A DNA stretch of 64,000 bases from Streptomyces sp. B3I8 (lineage in GTDB: Bacteria; Actinomycetota; Actinomycetes; Streptomycetales; Streptomycetaceae): NCBI RefSeq assembly GCF_030816915.1, contig NZ_JAUSYN010000002.1:806001-870000 (forward strand), written 5' to 3'. This document shows, one piece after another, positions 52,216-61,051 of this stretch. Under the pieces are notes generated by a model. It did not search any database. It was not told the origin of the DNA and saw only the letters and a program-made list of their open reading frames with translations. Both the position numbers and the translations under genes were made by a program. Positions within the stretch are counted from its first letter, which is position 1. Every line of letters starts with the position of its first letter.

Positions 52216-53454
52216 ATGGCAGGCAACTCGGACCCGCTCTCGCCGCGGGCCAAGCTGGCCGTGACCGCCGGCAAGGCGGTCGCAGCGGCCTCGCGCGCCG
52301 CGGGGCGCGGCAGCGGTTCGGTGATCGGCGGCAAGGTGGCGCTCAGGCTCGACCCCGACCTGCTGGCGCGGCTCGCCCAGAACCTGGACGTCGTCCTCGT
52401 GTCGGCGACCAACGGCAAGACCACCACCACCCGGCTGATCGCGGAGGCGCTGCGCGCCGCGGGCCCGGTGGTGTCCAACGCGCTGGGCGCCAACATGCCG
52501 GCCGGCATCACCTCGGCGCTGGCGGGCGGGTCGGAGTCGAAGTACGGCGTCATCGAGGTCGACGAGAAGTACCTCGCCGGCGTCGCCCGGGACACCGACC
52601 CCAAGTGCATCGCGCTGCTCAACCTCTCCCGCGACCAGCTCGACCGCGCCGCCGAGACCCGCATGCTGGCGGAGAACTGGCGTGAGGGGCTGGCCGGTTC
52701 GAAGGCGGTGGTCGTCGCCAACGCCGACGACCCGCTGGTGGTGTGGGCCGCATCCTCCTCCCCCAACGTGATCTGGGTCGCGGCCGGCCAGATGTGGAAG
52801 GACGACGCCTGGTCCTGCCCGTCCTGCGGCGGTGTGATGCAGCGTCCGGGCGACGACTGGTTCTGCGGCGAGTGCGGCTTCCGCCGCCCCGTGCCGAGCT
52901 GGGCGCTCTCCGGCGACCACGTCCTGGACCCGCACGGCTCCGCCTGGCCCATCCACCTCCAGCTCCCGGGCCGCGCCAACAAGGCCAACGCGGCCTCCTC
53001 CGCGGCCGTCGCCGCCGTCTTCGGGGTGCCGCCGCAGGTCGCGCTGGAGCGGATGTACCAGGTGCAGGCGGTGGCCGGCCGCTACGACGTGGTCCAGTTC
53101 CAGGGCCGCGACCTCCGGCTGCTCCTCGCGAAGAACCCGGCCGGCTGGCTGGAGACGTTCTCGCTGATCGACCCGCCGCCCACCCCGGTGATCCTCTCGG
53201 TGAACGCGCGCGGCGCCGACGGCACCGACACCTCCTGGCTGTGGGACGTGGACTACACCCGGCTCACCGGCCACCCGATCTTCGTCCTGGGCGACCGCAA
53301 GCTGGACCTCGCCGTCCGGCTGGAGGTCGCGAACCAGTCCTTCCAGGTGTGCGACACCCTCGACCAGGCGGTGGGGGCCGCCCCGCCCGGCCGGATCGAG
53401 GTCATCGCGAACTACACCGCCTTCCAGGACCTGCGCCGCCGCGTCGGCAACTGA
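52216..53454 (+). CDS. murT: Lipid II isoglutaminyl synthase, ligase subunit MurT
   Basis: 412 residues: Mur-ligase central domain with P-loop ATNGKTTTTRL (64-74), a four-cysteine zinc ribbon typical of MurT (Cys201, Cys204, Cys217, Cys220 in CPSCGG and FCGECGF) and the C-terminal DUF1727 domain. With GatD it amidates the alpha-carboxylate of D-glutamate in lipid II, giving D-isoglutamine in peptidoglycan. The partner gene starts 26 nt downstream. AGAGGATCGAGAACTG precedes the ATG. Confidence 0.95.
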   Translation: MAGNSDPLSPRAKLAVTAGKAVAAASRAAGRGSGSVIGGKVALRLDPDLLARLAQNLDVVLVSATNGKTTTTRLIAEALRAAGPVVSNALGANMPAGITSALAGGSESKYGVIEVDEKYLAGVARDTDPKCIALLNLSRDQLDRAAETRMLAENWREGLAGSKAVVVANADDPLVVWAASSSPNVIWVAAGQMWKDDAWSCPSCGGVMQRPGDDWFCGECGFRRPVPSWALSGDHVLDPHGSAWPIHLQLPGRANKANAASSAAVAAVFGVPPQVALERMYQVQAVAGRYDVVQFQGRDLRLLLAKNPAGWLETFSLIDPPPTPVILSVNARGADGTDTSWLWDVDYTRLTGHPIFVLGDRKLDLAVRLEVANQSFQVCDTLDQAVGAAPPGRIEVIANYTAFQDLRRRVGN

Positions 53455-53480
53455 CCTCGAGCGATCTTCCAAGGATGAGC

Positions 53481-54209
53481 ATGAGCGACAACCAACTGCG
53501 GCTGGTGTGGATCTACCCCGACCTGCTGAGCACCTACGGCGACCAGGGCAACGCGCTGGTCGTGGAGCGCCGGGCGCGCCAGCGCGGGCTCGACGTGGCC
53601 CGGCTCGACGTGCGCAGCGACCAGCCGATCCCGACCTCCGGCGACATCTACCTGATCGGCGGCGGCGAGGACCGGCCGCAGCGGCTGGCCGCCGAGCGGC
53701 TGCGCCGTGACGGCGGGCTGCACCGGGCGGCGGGCAACGGCGCGATCCTCTTCTCCGTGTGCGCCGGCTACCAGATCCTCGGCCACGAGTTCATCAACGA
53801 CCTCGGACAGCGCGAGGCGGGCCTCGGGCTGCTCGACGTGGTCTCGGTGCGCGGCGAGGGCGAGCGGTGCGTGGGCGACGTGCTGGGCGACATCGACCCC
53901 CGGCTCGGCCTGCCCCCGCTGACCGGCTTCGAGAACCATCAGGGCGTCACCCATCTCGGGCCCAGTGCGCGCCCCTTCGCCCAGGTCAAGCTGGGCAAGG
54001 GCAACGGCTCCGGGGACGGCACGGAGGGCGCGTACAACGACACCGTGTTCGGGACGTACATGCACGGGCCGGTGCTCGCCCGCAACCCGCTCATCGCGGA
54101 CCTGCTGCTGAAGCTGGCGCTCGACGTGAACGCGCTGCCGCCGGTGGACGACCGCTGGTACGAGGCGCTGCGCGGCGAGCGGATCACGGCGGCGCAACAG
54201 CCCGCGTAG
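53481..54209 (+). CDS. gatD: Lipid II isoglutaminyl synthase, glutaminase subunit GatD
   Basis: 242-residue class I glutamine amidotransferase of the CobB/CobQ-like type. Nucleophile Cys94 (SVCAGYQILG) and catalytic His195 (GTYMHGP) match GatD of Streptococcus pneumoniae (Cys94, His189). It supplies ammonia to MurT. AAGG sits 6 nt before ATG 53481; an in-frame ATG at 53475 is too close to that ribosome-binding site. A strong hairpin follows the gene. Confidence 0.95.
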   Translation: MSDNQLRLVWIYPDLLSTYGDQGNALVVERRARQRGLDVARLDVRSDQPIPTSGDIYLIGGGEDRPQRLAAERLRRDGGLHRAAGNGAILFSVCAGYQILGHEFINDLGQREAGLGLLDVVSVRGEGERCVGDVLGDIDPRLGLPPLTGFENHQGVTHLGPSARPFAQVKLGKGNGSGDGTEGAYNDTVFGTYMHGPVLARNPLIADLLLKLALDVNALPPVDDRWYEALRGERITAAQQPA

Positions 54210-54229
54210 ACGCCCGGCACAAGGCCTTG

Positions 54230-54254
54230 GCGAGGCCCGTCTGACGGGCCTCGC
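54230..54254 (+). terminator. Terminator of murT-gatD
   Basis: GCGAGGCCCGT (54230-54240) and ACGGGCCTCGC (54244-54254) form a perfect 11-bp stem with a 3-nt loop, about 20 nt after the gatD stop. Confidence 0.85.
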
Positions 54255-54394
54255 GCACAGGTGAGCGGGGGCGTCCAGCAAGCGGACGCACGGTGCGGCA
54301 CCGCCCCCCTGTGCCGCTAGGGTGGCGGGGATCGAACCGGACGACGTGGTCCGGTCCCCGGCCCCCGGGCCCAGTGGAGAAGGTAATTCGGGCG

Positions 54395-55420
54395 ATGCGC
54401 ATTGGTGTCCTCACGTCCGGCGGCGACTGCCCCGGCCTGAACGCCGTCATCCGGTCCGTCGTGCACCGAGCCGTCGTCGACCACGGCGACGAGGTCATCG
54501 GTTTCCGCGACGGTTGGCGGGGCCTCCTGGAGTGCGACTACCTCAAGCTCGACCTCGACGCGGTGGGCGGCATCCTCGCCCGCGGCGGCACCATCCTCGG
54601 CTCCTCCCGGGTCCGGCCCGAACATCTGCGGGACGGGGTGGAGCGGGCCCGCGGCCACCTCGAGGAGCTCGGTCTCGACGCGGTCATCCCGATCGGCGGC
54701 GAGGGCACCCTGAAGGCGGCCCGGCTGCTGTCCGACGCCGGCCTGCCGATCGTCGGCGTGCCGAAGACCATCGACAACGACATCGCGGTCACCGACGTCA
54801 CCTTCGGCTTCGACACCGCGGTGGGCGTCGCCACGGAGGCGCTGGACCGGCTGAAGACCACCGCCGAGTCCCACCAGCGGGTGCTCATCGTGGAGGTCAT
54901 GGGCCGGCACACCGGCTGGATCGCGCTGCACTCCGGCATGGCGGCCGGCGCGCATGCCATCGTCGTCCCCGAGCGGCCCTTCGACATCGACGAGCTGACC
55001 GCGAAGGTCGGCGAGCGGTTCTCCGCGGGCAAGCGGTTCGCGATCGTCGTCGCCGCCGAGGGCGCCAAGCCCAAGGCAGGCGGCATGGACTTCGACGAGG
55101 GCGGCAAGGACGTCTACGGGCACGAGCGGTTCGCCGGCATCGCCCGCCAGCTCGCCCTCGAACTGGAGGAGCGCCTCGGCAAGGAGGCGCGTCCCGTCAT
55201 CCTCGGCCACGTGCAGCGCGGCGGGACGCCGACGGCGTACGACAGGGTGCTGGCCACCCGCTTCGGCTGGCACGCGGTGGAGGCGGTGCACCGGGGCGAG
55301 TTCGGGATGATGACCGCGCTGCGCGGCACGGACATCCACATGGTGTCGCTCGCGGAGGCCGTCGAGACGCTCAAGACGGTGCCCGACGAGCGGTACGCGG
55401 AAGCGGAGTGCGTGCTGTAG
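54395..55420 (+). CDS. pfkA: ATP-dependent 6-phosphofructokinase
   Basis: 341 residues. GGDCPGLNAV (9-18), GGEGT (101-105) and the active-site PKTIDNDI with Asp127 identify group III phosphofructokinases of actinobacteria. Gly104 in GGEGT is the residue that favours ATP; pyrophosphate-dependent relatives have Asp there. The product phosphorylates fructose-6-P in glycolysis. ATG 54395 follows GGAGAAGG; the longer frame upstream is not coding-like. A terminator hairpin follows. Confidence 0.95.
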   Translation: MRIGVLTSGGDCPGLNAVIRSVVHRAVVDHGDEVIGFRDGWRGLLECDYLKLDLDAVGGILARGGTILGSSRVRPEHLRDGVERARGHLEELGLDAVIPIGGEGTLKAARLLSDAGLPIVGVPKTIDNDIAVTDVTFGFDTAVGVATEALDRLKTTAESHQRVLIVEVMGRHTGWIALHSGMAAGAHAIVVPERPFDIDELTAKVGERFSAGKRFAIVVAAEGAKPKAGGMDFDEGGKDVYGHERFAGIARQLALELEERLGKEARPVILGHVQRGGTPTAYDRVLATRFGWHAVEAVHRGEFGMMTALRGTDIHMVSLAEAVETLKTVPDERYAEAECVL

Positions 55421-55440
55421 CGGGCGGCCCGGCATGACCT

Positions 55441-55470
55441 CGCCCCCGGTCGCGGACGCGGCCGGGGGCG
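55441..55470 (+). terminator. Terminator of the phosphofructokinase gene
   Basis: CGCCCCCGG (55441-55449) pairs with CCGGGGGCG (55462-55470) around a 12-nt loop, followed by GTTCTACTCTT. It lies 20 nt after the stop codon. Confidence 0.75.
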
Positions 55471-55527
55471 GTTCTACTCTTGGTTCGGACAGACAGCGCC
55501 CAACCCCCACGAATCAGGAGCCGGCGG

Positions 55528-56478
55528 ATGGAGCACAGCGGCCACGGCATGGTCATGGATCTGCCGCCGTTCACGCTGGGCCGGGGCCTTCACTGGTCGG
55601 CGGACCCGTTCTTCCTCGTCGCCTGCCTGCTGGGACTCGCCCTGTACGGCTGGGGTGTCGCCCGGCTGCTGCGGCGCGGCGACGCATGGCCGGTGGGCCG
55701 CACCATCGCCTTCGCCGTGGGTGTGCTGACCGTCATGCTGATGATGTGCACCCGGCTGAACGACTACGGCATGGTCATGTTCAGCGTGCACATGGTGCAG
55801 CACATGGTGATCAGCATGCTCTCCCCCATCCTGGTCCTCATGGGCGCGCCCATCACGCTGGCGCTGCGCGCGCTGCCGACGGCGGGGCACGGCCGCAAGG
55901 GCCCGCGCGAGCTGCTCCTGATGCTGCTGCACAGCCACTACATGCGGATCGTCACGCATCCGGCGTTCACGATCCCGCTCTTCATCGCGAGCCTGTACGG
56001 GCTGTACTTCACGCCGCTCTTCGACTTCCTGATGGAGTCCAGGACCGGACACGCGGCGATGATGGTGCACTTCCTCGCCGTCGGCCTGGTGTTCTTCTGG
56101 CCCATCATGGGCGTGGACCCGGGCCCGCACCGGCCCGGCTATCTGATGCGGATGCTGGAACTGTTCGCGGGCATGCCGTTCCACGCGTTCTTCGGCATCG
56201 CACTGATGATGGGCTCGACGCCGATGGTCGGGACGTACGAGAACCCGCCGGCCTCACTGGGCATCGACGCGCTGGCGGACCAGACGTCGGCGGGCGGCAT
56301 CGCCTGGGCGTTCAGCGAGGTGCCGTCGGTGCTGGTGCTGCTGGCGCTGCTGTTCCAGTGGTACCGCTCCGAGCAGCGGCAGGCCCGGCGCAAGGACCGG
56401 GCGGCGGACCGGGACGGCGACATGGAGCTGGCGGCGTACAACGCGTACCTGGCCTCGCTCAACGCGCGCGGCAACTGA
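55528..56478 (+). CDS. ctaG: Cytochrome c oxidase assembly protein, CtaG family
   Basis: 316-residue integral membrane protein with about seven spans and conserved His and Met positions typical of Caa3-type CtaG: MVQHMVISMLSPILVLMGAPI (about 89-109), MMVHFLAVGLVFFWPIMGVDPGP (about 174-196) and MPFHAFFGIALMMG. These residues are thought to handle copper for oxidase assembly. ATG 55528 follows AGGAGCCGGCGG. An octanucleotide repeat starts 9 nt after its stop. Confidence 0.88.
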   Translation: MEHSGHGMVMDLPPFTLGRGLHWSADPFFLVACLLGLALYGWGVARLLRRGDAWPVGRTIAFAVGVLTVMLMMCTRLNDYGMVMFSVHMVQHMVISMLSPILVLMGAPITLALRALPTAGHGRKGPRELLLMLLHSHYMRIVTHPAFTIPLFIASLYGLYFTPLFDFLMESRTGHAAMMVHFLAVGLVFFWPIMGVDPGPHRPGYLMRMLELFAGMPFHAFFGIALMMGSTPMVGTYENPPASLGIDALADQTSAGGIAWAFSEVPSVLVLLALLFQWYRSEQRQARRKDRAADRDGDMELAAYNAYLASLNARGN

Positions 56479-56486
56479 AGGGCTTC

Positions 56487-56593
56487 TCGGCGGATCGGCG
56501 GATCGGCGGATCGGCGGATCGGCGGATCGGCGGATCGGCGGATCGGCGGATCGGCGGATCGGCGGATCGGCGGATCGGCGGATCGGCGGATCG
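56487..56593. repeat. Octanucleotide tandem repeat (GATCGGCG, about 13 copies)
   Basis: Twelve perfect consecutive copies of GATCGGCG occupy 56493-56588, with partial units at both ends. Perfect conservation suggests recent expansion or active slippage. The repeat is in the 3' untranslated region of ctaG and about 235 nt before the next gene; it has no stable dyad itself. Confidence 0.95.
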
Positions 56594-56827
56594 CTGAGTA
56601 TCGCGGCATCAGTCGTGGCATTGGTTCGTGGCATCAGTCATGGCATTTCCGGGGCGGAGCGCCGGGTTCCTGCCAAGAGCTCCATTGTCCCGGTGCGCCC
56701 CGGCGGCACGCTCTACGCTCTGCGGTCATACGTTCGACGGGGGGCGGGCGCGGATTTCATGTCCGCGTCCGCCCCTTCCCTGGACGCGATCCCTTCCGTC
56801 TTCCCTCTGCCCCCTGGAGAGACACCG

Positions 56828-57385
56828 ATGAAACTCGCCACCCGTCTCGCTCTCACCACCACGGCCGTCACCGCCGTGGCCGTCGGCACCTTCTTAGGGG
56901 TGACGACCGGCACGGCCGCGGCCACCGGTTCCGGTTCCGACGGCACGGCCCCGCGCGTGCCCGCCGCGTTGAAGGTCCCGGACGGCAACCGGCTCACCGG
57001 TGTCTTCGCCGCCGAGGGCGTGCAGACCTACACATGCATCGACGGCGCCTGGAAGTCGCTGGAGCCCGCCGCCACCCTGCGGGCCGCACACAACGGGTCC
57101 CACCGCCCCGTCGCCCTGCACACGCGCGGCCCGGCCTGGGTCTCCACGGTGGACGGCAGCGCCGTCAACGCCACCTCGGTCGCCTCCTCGCCGAAGGACG
57201 GCGCTGTCGCCGAACTCCTGCTCCAGGCCACCTCCACCCGCGGCTCCGGGTTGTTCGCCGGCGTCTCCTACGTGCAGCGCCTGGACACCGAGGGCGGACT
57301 CGCCCCCACCACCGCCTGTACCGGCAGCGACCAGGTGAGCATCCCCTACTCCGCCACCTACGTCTTCTACAAGCCGTCCGCGTGA
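56828..57385 (+). CDS. Secreted DUF3455 protein
   Basis: 185 residues: a Sec signal peptide (about 1-32, cleavage near GTAAA) and then a DUF3455 domain with VPAALKVPDGNRLTGVFAAEGVQTYTC and GDVSYVQRLDT-like GVSYVQRLDTEGG motifs. The family is widespread in bacteria and fungi, extracellular, and of unknown function. Two Cys (QTYTC, TTACTG) could be bridged. GGAGAGAC precedes ATG 56828. Confidence 0.85.
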   Translation: MKLATRLALTTTAVTAVAVGTFLGVTTGTAAATGSGSDGTAPRVPAALKVPDGNRLTGVFAAEGVQTYTCIDGAWKSLEPAATLRAAHNGSHRPVALHTRGPAWVSTVDGSAVNATSVASSPKDGAVAELLLQATSTRGSGLFAGVSYVQRLDTEGGLAPTTACTGSDQVSIPYSATYVFYKPSA

Positions 57386-57491
57386 GGCAGTGACGGGACA
57401 GAACGGGACGGGGCGGCCGGTCCGGTCGCCCGGTTCCCCCGCCCGCCGAAGGCGCGCATGATGAGGGGAACGAACCCGTGAGGAGGGTGTG

Positions 57492-57650
57492 ATGCCCGGT
57501 TCCACGAAGGCCATGGGGGTGATCACGGTCGGCGGGCTGGTGGTCGTCACCGCCTACACAGTGACGCTCGGCAGCAACGGCTGGCTGTGGTTCGGCTGGG
57601 TCGTCCTCGTCCTGATCACCCTCGGCATGGTGGCGTCCCACGGCACCTGA
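57492..57650 (+). CDS. Small two-span membrane protein
   Basis: 52 residues, MPGSTKAMGVITVGGLVVVT onward, with hydrophobic spans at about 8-24 and 29-47 separated by LGSNGW, ending VASHGT. AGGAGG lies 8 nt before ATG 57492, a strong ribosome-binding site. It is too small for a firm family assignment, but codon use is typical and the convergent next gene starts only after its stop. Function unknown. Confidence 0.6.
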   Translation: MPGSTKAMGVITVGGLVVVTAYTVTLGSNGWLWFGWVVLVLITLGMVASHGT

Positions 57651-57664
57651 GGCCGCACCACGCC

Positions 57665-58873
57665 CTACGGTTCCCGGGGCAGCCGGGTCCCCGAGTGGAC
57701 GCCCGGCTGGTACTTCGGGAGCCGTGCGGTGATCTTCATGCCGGCGCCGGCCGCGGTCTCGATGACAAGGCCGTGGTCGTCGCCGTAGACCTGGCGCAGC
57801 CGGTCGTCGACGTTGGACAGGCCGATGCCGCCGGACGGGCTCGTCTCGCCGGCGAGGATGCGGCGCAGCAGCGCGGGGTCCATGCCGGGGCCGTCGTCCT
57901 CTATGACGACGAGGGCCTCGGCCCCCGCGTCCTGCGCGGTGATGCTGAGGTGCCGTTTGTCGGCGGCGCCCTCCAGGCCGTGCTTGACGGCGTTCTCCAC
58001 CAGTGGCTGCAGGCACAGGAACGGCAGTGCGACGGGCAGCACCTCGGGCGCGATCTGCAGGGTGACGGAGAACCGGTCGCCGAAGCGGGCGCGGACCAGG
58101 GCGAGGTAGTGGTCGATGGCGTGGAGTTCGTCGGCGAGGGTGGTGAACTCGCCGTGCCGGCGGAACGAGTAGCGGGTGAAGTCGGCGAATTCCAGCAGCA
58201 GTTCGCGGGCGCGTTCGGGGTCGGTGCGGACGAAGGACGCGATCACCGCGAGCGAGTTGAAGATGAAGTGCGGGGAGATCTGGGCGCGCAGGGCCTTGAT
58301 CTCGGCCTCGATGAGCCGGGTGCGGGAGCGGTCGAGGTCGGCCAGTTCGAGCTGGACGGAGACCCAGCGGGCGACCTCGCCGGCGGCCCGGACCAGGACG
58401 GCGGACTCGCGGGGCGCGCAGGCCACCAGGGCGCCGTGCACCCGGTCGTCGACGGTGAGCGGGGCGACCACCGCCCAGCGCAGCGGGCAGTCGGGGACGT
58501 CGCAGCGCAGCCGGAAGGCCTCGCCGCGGCCGGTCTCCAGGGGACCGCCGAGCCGCTGGAGGATCTCCTCGCGGTGGTGCTCCCCCACCCCCTCCCAGGC
58601 GAGCACCGTCTCCCGGTCGGTGAGGCAGAGCGCGTCGGTGCCGAGCAGGGTGCGCAGCCGCCGCGCGGACTTGCGGGCGGTCTCCTCGGTGAGGCCGGCG
58701 CGCAGCGGGGGCGCGGCGAGGGTGGCGTTGTGCAGGGTCTCGAAGGTGGCGTGCTCGACCGGGGTGCCGAGGTCGCCGAGGTTCTGCGGGCGGGCGGTGC
58801 GCCGACCGAGCCAGAACCCGGCGGCGAGCAGCGGCAGGACGGCGACGCACAGTCCGGCGAGGAATCCGCTCAT
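57665..58873 (-). CDS. LytS/YehU-type sensor histidine kinase
   Basis: 402 residues: one N-terminal membrane span (about 4-22), a GAF-like sensor region (about 60-165) with two Cys in CDVPDC, then a HisKA_7TM-less LytS kinase core. Phospho-acceptor His202 lies in AQISPHFIFNSLAVI, and the ATPase has the N-box LVENAVKHG and the G-box DDGPGM...GGIGLSNVDDRL. The response regulator with LytTR domain is the first gene of the same operon. ATG 58873 overlaps the symporter stop, so kinase and transporter are made together. Confidence 0.9.
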   Translation of the reverse strand: MSGFLAGLCVAVLPLLAAGFWLGRRTARPQNLGDLGTPVEHATFETLHNATLAAPPLRAGLTEETARKSARRLRTLLGTDALCLTDRETVLAWEGVGEHHREEILQRLGGPLETGRGEAFRLRCDVPDCPLRWAVVAPLTVDDRVHGALVACAPRESAVLVRAAGEVARWVSVQLELADLDRSRTRLIEAEIKALRAQISPHFIFNSLAVIASFVRTDPERARELLLEFADFTRYSFRRHGEFTTLADELHAIDHYLALVRARFGDRFSVTLQIAPEVLPVALPFLCLQPLVENAVKHGLEGAADKRHLSITAQDAGAEALVVIEDDGPGMDPALLRRILAGETSPSGGIGLSNVDDRLRQVYGDDHGLVIETAAGAGMKITARLPKYQPGVHSGTRLPREP

Positions 58874-60603
58874 GCCCGCGCCTCCGTCCGCGCCCGGCCC
58901 CCGGTGAGCTGCTCGGGCAGGTGGAAGCGGGCGAGGATGGCGGCCGTGCCGGGCGGGACGCGGCCCGGGGTGGCCAGCGAGACCGAGATCATGGTGAGGA
59001 AGCCGAGCGGCACCGACCACAGCGCGGGCCAGGCGAGCAGCGCGTGCAGGGTGCCGGTGCCCGCGCCCGGGTAGCCGGCCATGGTGGCGGTGACGGCGAC
59101 GAAGGCCGAGCCGCCGCCGCCGAGCATTCCGGCCGCCGCGCCGGGCGGGGTGAGCCGGCGCCACCAGATGCCGAGCACCAGCAGGGGGCAGAACGAGGAG
59201 GCGGACACGGCGAAGGCGAGCCCGACCGCGTCCGCCACCGGCAGCCCGCCCACCAGCACACTGGCCGCCAGCGGCACGGCCATGGCGAGCAGCGTGCCGA
59301 GCCGGAAGTGGCGTACGCCCCGGCTGGGCAGCACGTCCTGGGTGAGCACGCCGGCCACGGCCATGGTCAGCCCGGAGGCGGTGGACAGGAACGCGGCGAA
59401 GGCGCCGCCCGCCAACAGCGCGCCGAGCAGATCCGCGCCGAGGCCGCCGATCAGCCGTTCGGGCAGCAGCAGGACGGCGGCGTCGGCGTTGCCGGTCAGG
59501 GCGAGTTCGGGGACGTAGAGGCGGCCGAGCGCACCGTACAGCGGTGGCAGCAGGTAGAAGGCGCCGATCAGGCCGAGGACGGCGACGGTGGTGCGGCGGG
59601 CGGCGACGCCGTGCGGGCTGGTGTAGAAGCGGACGACGACGTGCGGCAGGCCCATGGTGCCGAGGAAGGTGGCGAGGATCAGCCCGTAGGTGGCGTACAG
59701 CGGGCGTTCCTCTCGGGCGGAGGCGAGGGAGCCGGACATGCCGCCGTCGCCGCGCCGGTCAGCGACGGGGACGCCGGCGCCCTCGGGGAGGGTGAGCCGG
59801 GTGCCGCCGGTGACGTGGTGGACGCCGGCCGGAAGCGTGATCCGCTCCCCCGCGCGACGGCGGCCGTCGACCGTGCCGGTGGCGGTGACCGTGAGCGGTT
59901 CGGCGAGGCGCAGGTCGAGCCCGGCGTCGACGCGCACGGTGTGCTGCGCGCGCAGGGCGGGGGGTTCGTCGAAGGCGCCGCGGGGTGCGCCGTCGCCCTG
60001 CCAGGCGAGCATCAGGAAGAGGGCGGGGACGAGGAGGGCGGTGAGCTTGAGCCAGTACTGGAAGGCCTGGACGAAGGTGATGCTGCGCATGCCGCCCGCG
60101 GCGACGATGACGACGACCACGACCGCCACGATGATTCCGCCGAGCGGTGCGGGCGCCCCGGTGAGCACGGCCAACGTCAGCCCCGCGCCCTGGAGTTGGG
60201 GCAGCAGGTAGAGCCAGCCGACGCCGACGACGAACGCCCCCGCCAGCCGCCGCACCGGCTGCGAGGCGAGGCGGGCCTCGGCGAAGTCGGGCAGCGTGTA
60301 GGCGCCGGAGCGACGCAGCGGGGCGGCGACGAAGAGCAGCAGGACGAGGTATCCGGCGGTGTAGCCGACCGGGTACCAGAGCATGTCGGGGCCCTGGGTG
60401 AGGACGAGCCCGGCGATGCCGAGGAAGGAGGCGGCGGAGAGGTACTCGCCGCTGATCGCGGCGGCGTTGAGGCGGGGGCCGACGGTGCGGGAGGCGACGT
60501 AGAAGTCGGAGGTGGTGCGGGAGACGCGCAGGCCGAACGCGCCGACGAGGACGGTGGCGAGCACCACCAGGGCGACGGCGGTGACGGAGTAGGTGCGGTC
60601 CAC
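58870..60603 (-). CDS. Sodium:solute symporter (acetate/pyruvate-type SSS)
   Basis: 577 residues of the SSS family with the N-terminal pattern SRTTSDFYVASRTVGPRLNAAAISGEYLSAASFLG, as in ActP/MctC monocarboxylate carriers, and about 13 hydrophobic segments. An unusual hydrophilic segment of about 100 residues (203-302) lies between two spans, probably outside the cell, with beta-rich sequence (TVTATGTVDGRRR, LPAGVHHVTGGTRL). It is co-transcribed with a small membrane protein upstream and the LytS kinase downstream, as in regulated monocarboxylate uptake. The substrate is inferred. Confidence 0.9.
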   Translation of the reverse strand: MDRTYSVTAVALVVLATVLVGAFGLRVSRTTSDFYVASRTVGPRLNAAAISGEYLSAASFLGIAGLVLTQGPDMLWYPVGYTAGYLVLLLFVAAPLRRSGAYTLPDFAEARLASQPVRRLAGAFVVGVGWLYLLPQLQGAGLTLAVLTGAPAPLGGIIVAVVVVVIVAAGGMRSITFVQAFQYWLKLTALLVPALFLMLAWQGDGAPRGAFDEPPALRAQHTVRVDAGLDLRLAEPLTVTATGTVDGRRRAGERITLPAGVHHVTGGTRLTLPEGAGVPVADRRGDGGMSGSLASAREERPLYATYGLILATFLGTMGLPHVVVRFYTSPHGVAARRTTVAVLGLIGAFYLLPPLYGALGRLYVPELALTGNADAAVLLLPERLIGGLGADLLGALLAGGAFAAFLSTASGLTMAVAGVLTQDVLPSRGVRHFRLGTLLAMAVPLAASVLVGGLPVADAVGLAFAVSASSFCPLLVLGIWWRRLTPPGAAAGMLGGGGSAFVAVTATMAGYPGAGTGTLHALLAWPALWSVPLGFLTMISVSLATPGRVPPGTAAILARFHLPEQLTGGRARTEARA

Positions 60604-60606
60604 GGC

Positions 60607-61041
60607 TCAGCGGTCCTCCACCAGCCGCACGAAGTCCCGCTCGTTGCGCTCGGCCCGCCGCACGTACCAGCGGGCGAGCAGCACGAGGGGGGCGTAGAGG
60701 CCGAAGCCGAGCACGGCCCACTGCACTCCGCCGCCGTGCCGCAGGGTGGCGAACAGCAGCGGCAGTGGTCCCACGAGCAGCACCAGGACGGCGAGCACCA
60801 CGAGGGCGGCGCGGAGTTGGGAGCGCATCAGGGAGCGGACGTAGGTGTGACCGAGGGTGGTCTGCTCGTCGATCTCGGTGCGCGGCCGGTAGGGGGCGGA
60901 GGGGCCGCGGGTGCGGCGAGGCGGTCCGGTGACGACGACACGGCGCTCGGCGGGACGCCGCTCGCCGGGACGGGGCTCGACGGGACGGGGCTCGACGGGA
61001 CGCAGCTCAATGGCACGGCGCTCGACGGGGTCCTGGGGCAC
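60607..61041 (-). CDS. Small membrane protein accompanying the symporter (DUF485-like)
   Basis: 144 residues: a low-complexity N-terminus with VEPRP repeats, then two membrane spans (about 79-98 and 108-122) and a basic tail ERNERDFVRLVEDR. It occupies the position that DUF485 proteins (YjcH) occupy before ActP-type symporters, and is 3 nt upstream of the symporter gene. Sequence identity to DUF485 is weak by eye, so the assignment rests on position and topology. Confidence 0.65.
   Translation of the reverse strand: MPQDPVERRAIELRPVEPRPVEPRPGERRPAERRVVVTGPPRRTRGPSAPYRPRTEIDEQTTLGHTYVRSLMRSQLRAALVVLAVLVLLVGPLPLLFATLRHGGGVQWAVLGFGLYAPLVLLARWYVRRAERNERDFVRLVEDR
60955..61030. repeat. 15-bp in-frame repeat inside the small membrane protein gene
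   Basis: Units such as GACGGGGCTCGACGG recur about four times with decay; translated on the minus strand they give the VEPRP/RRPVE low-complexity tail. The repeat length keeps frame, so copy-number change would alter only the tail. Confidence 0.65.
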
Positions 61042-61051
61042 ACCGTCCTCC

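Noticed and set aside
52743..53480. Upstream extension of gatD through murT
   Set aside because: The frame is open inside murT only as a shadow; AAGG before ATG 53481 and the GatD N-terminus fix the start.
56487..56593. Coding repeat (DPPIRRSA and similar frames)
   Set aside because: All frames are open because the 8-bp unit has no stop; there is no start with a ribosome-binding site and no continuing protein.
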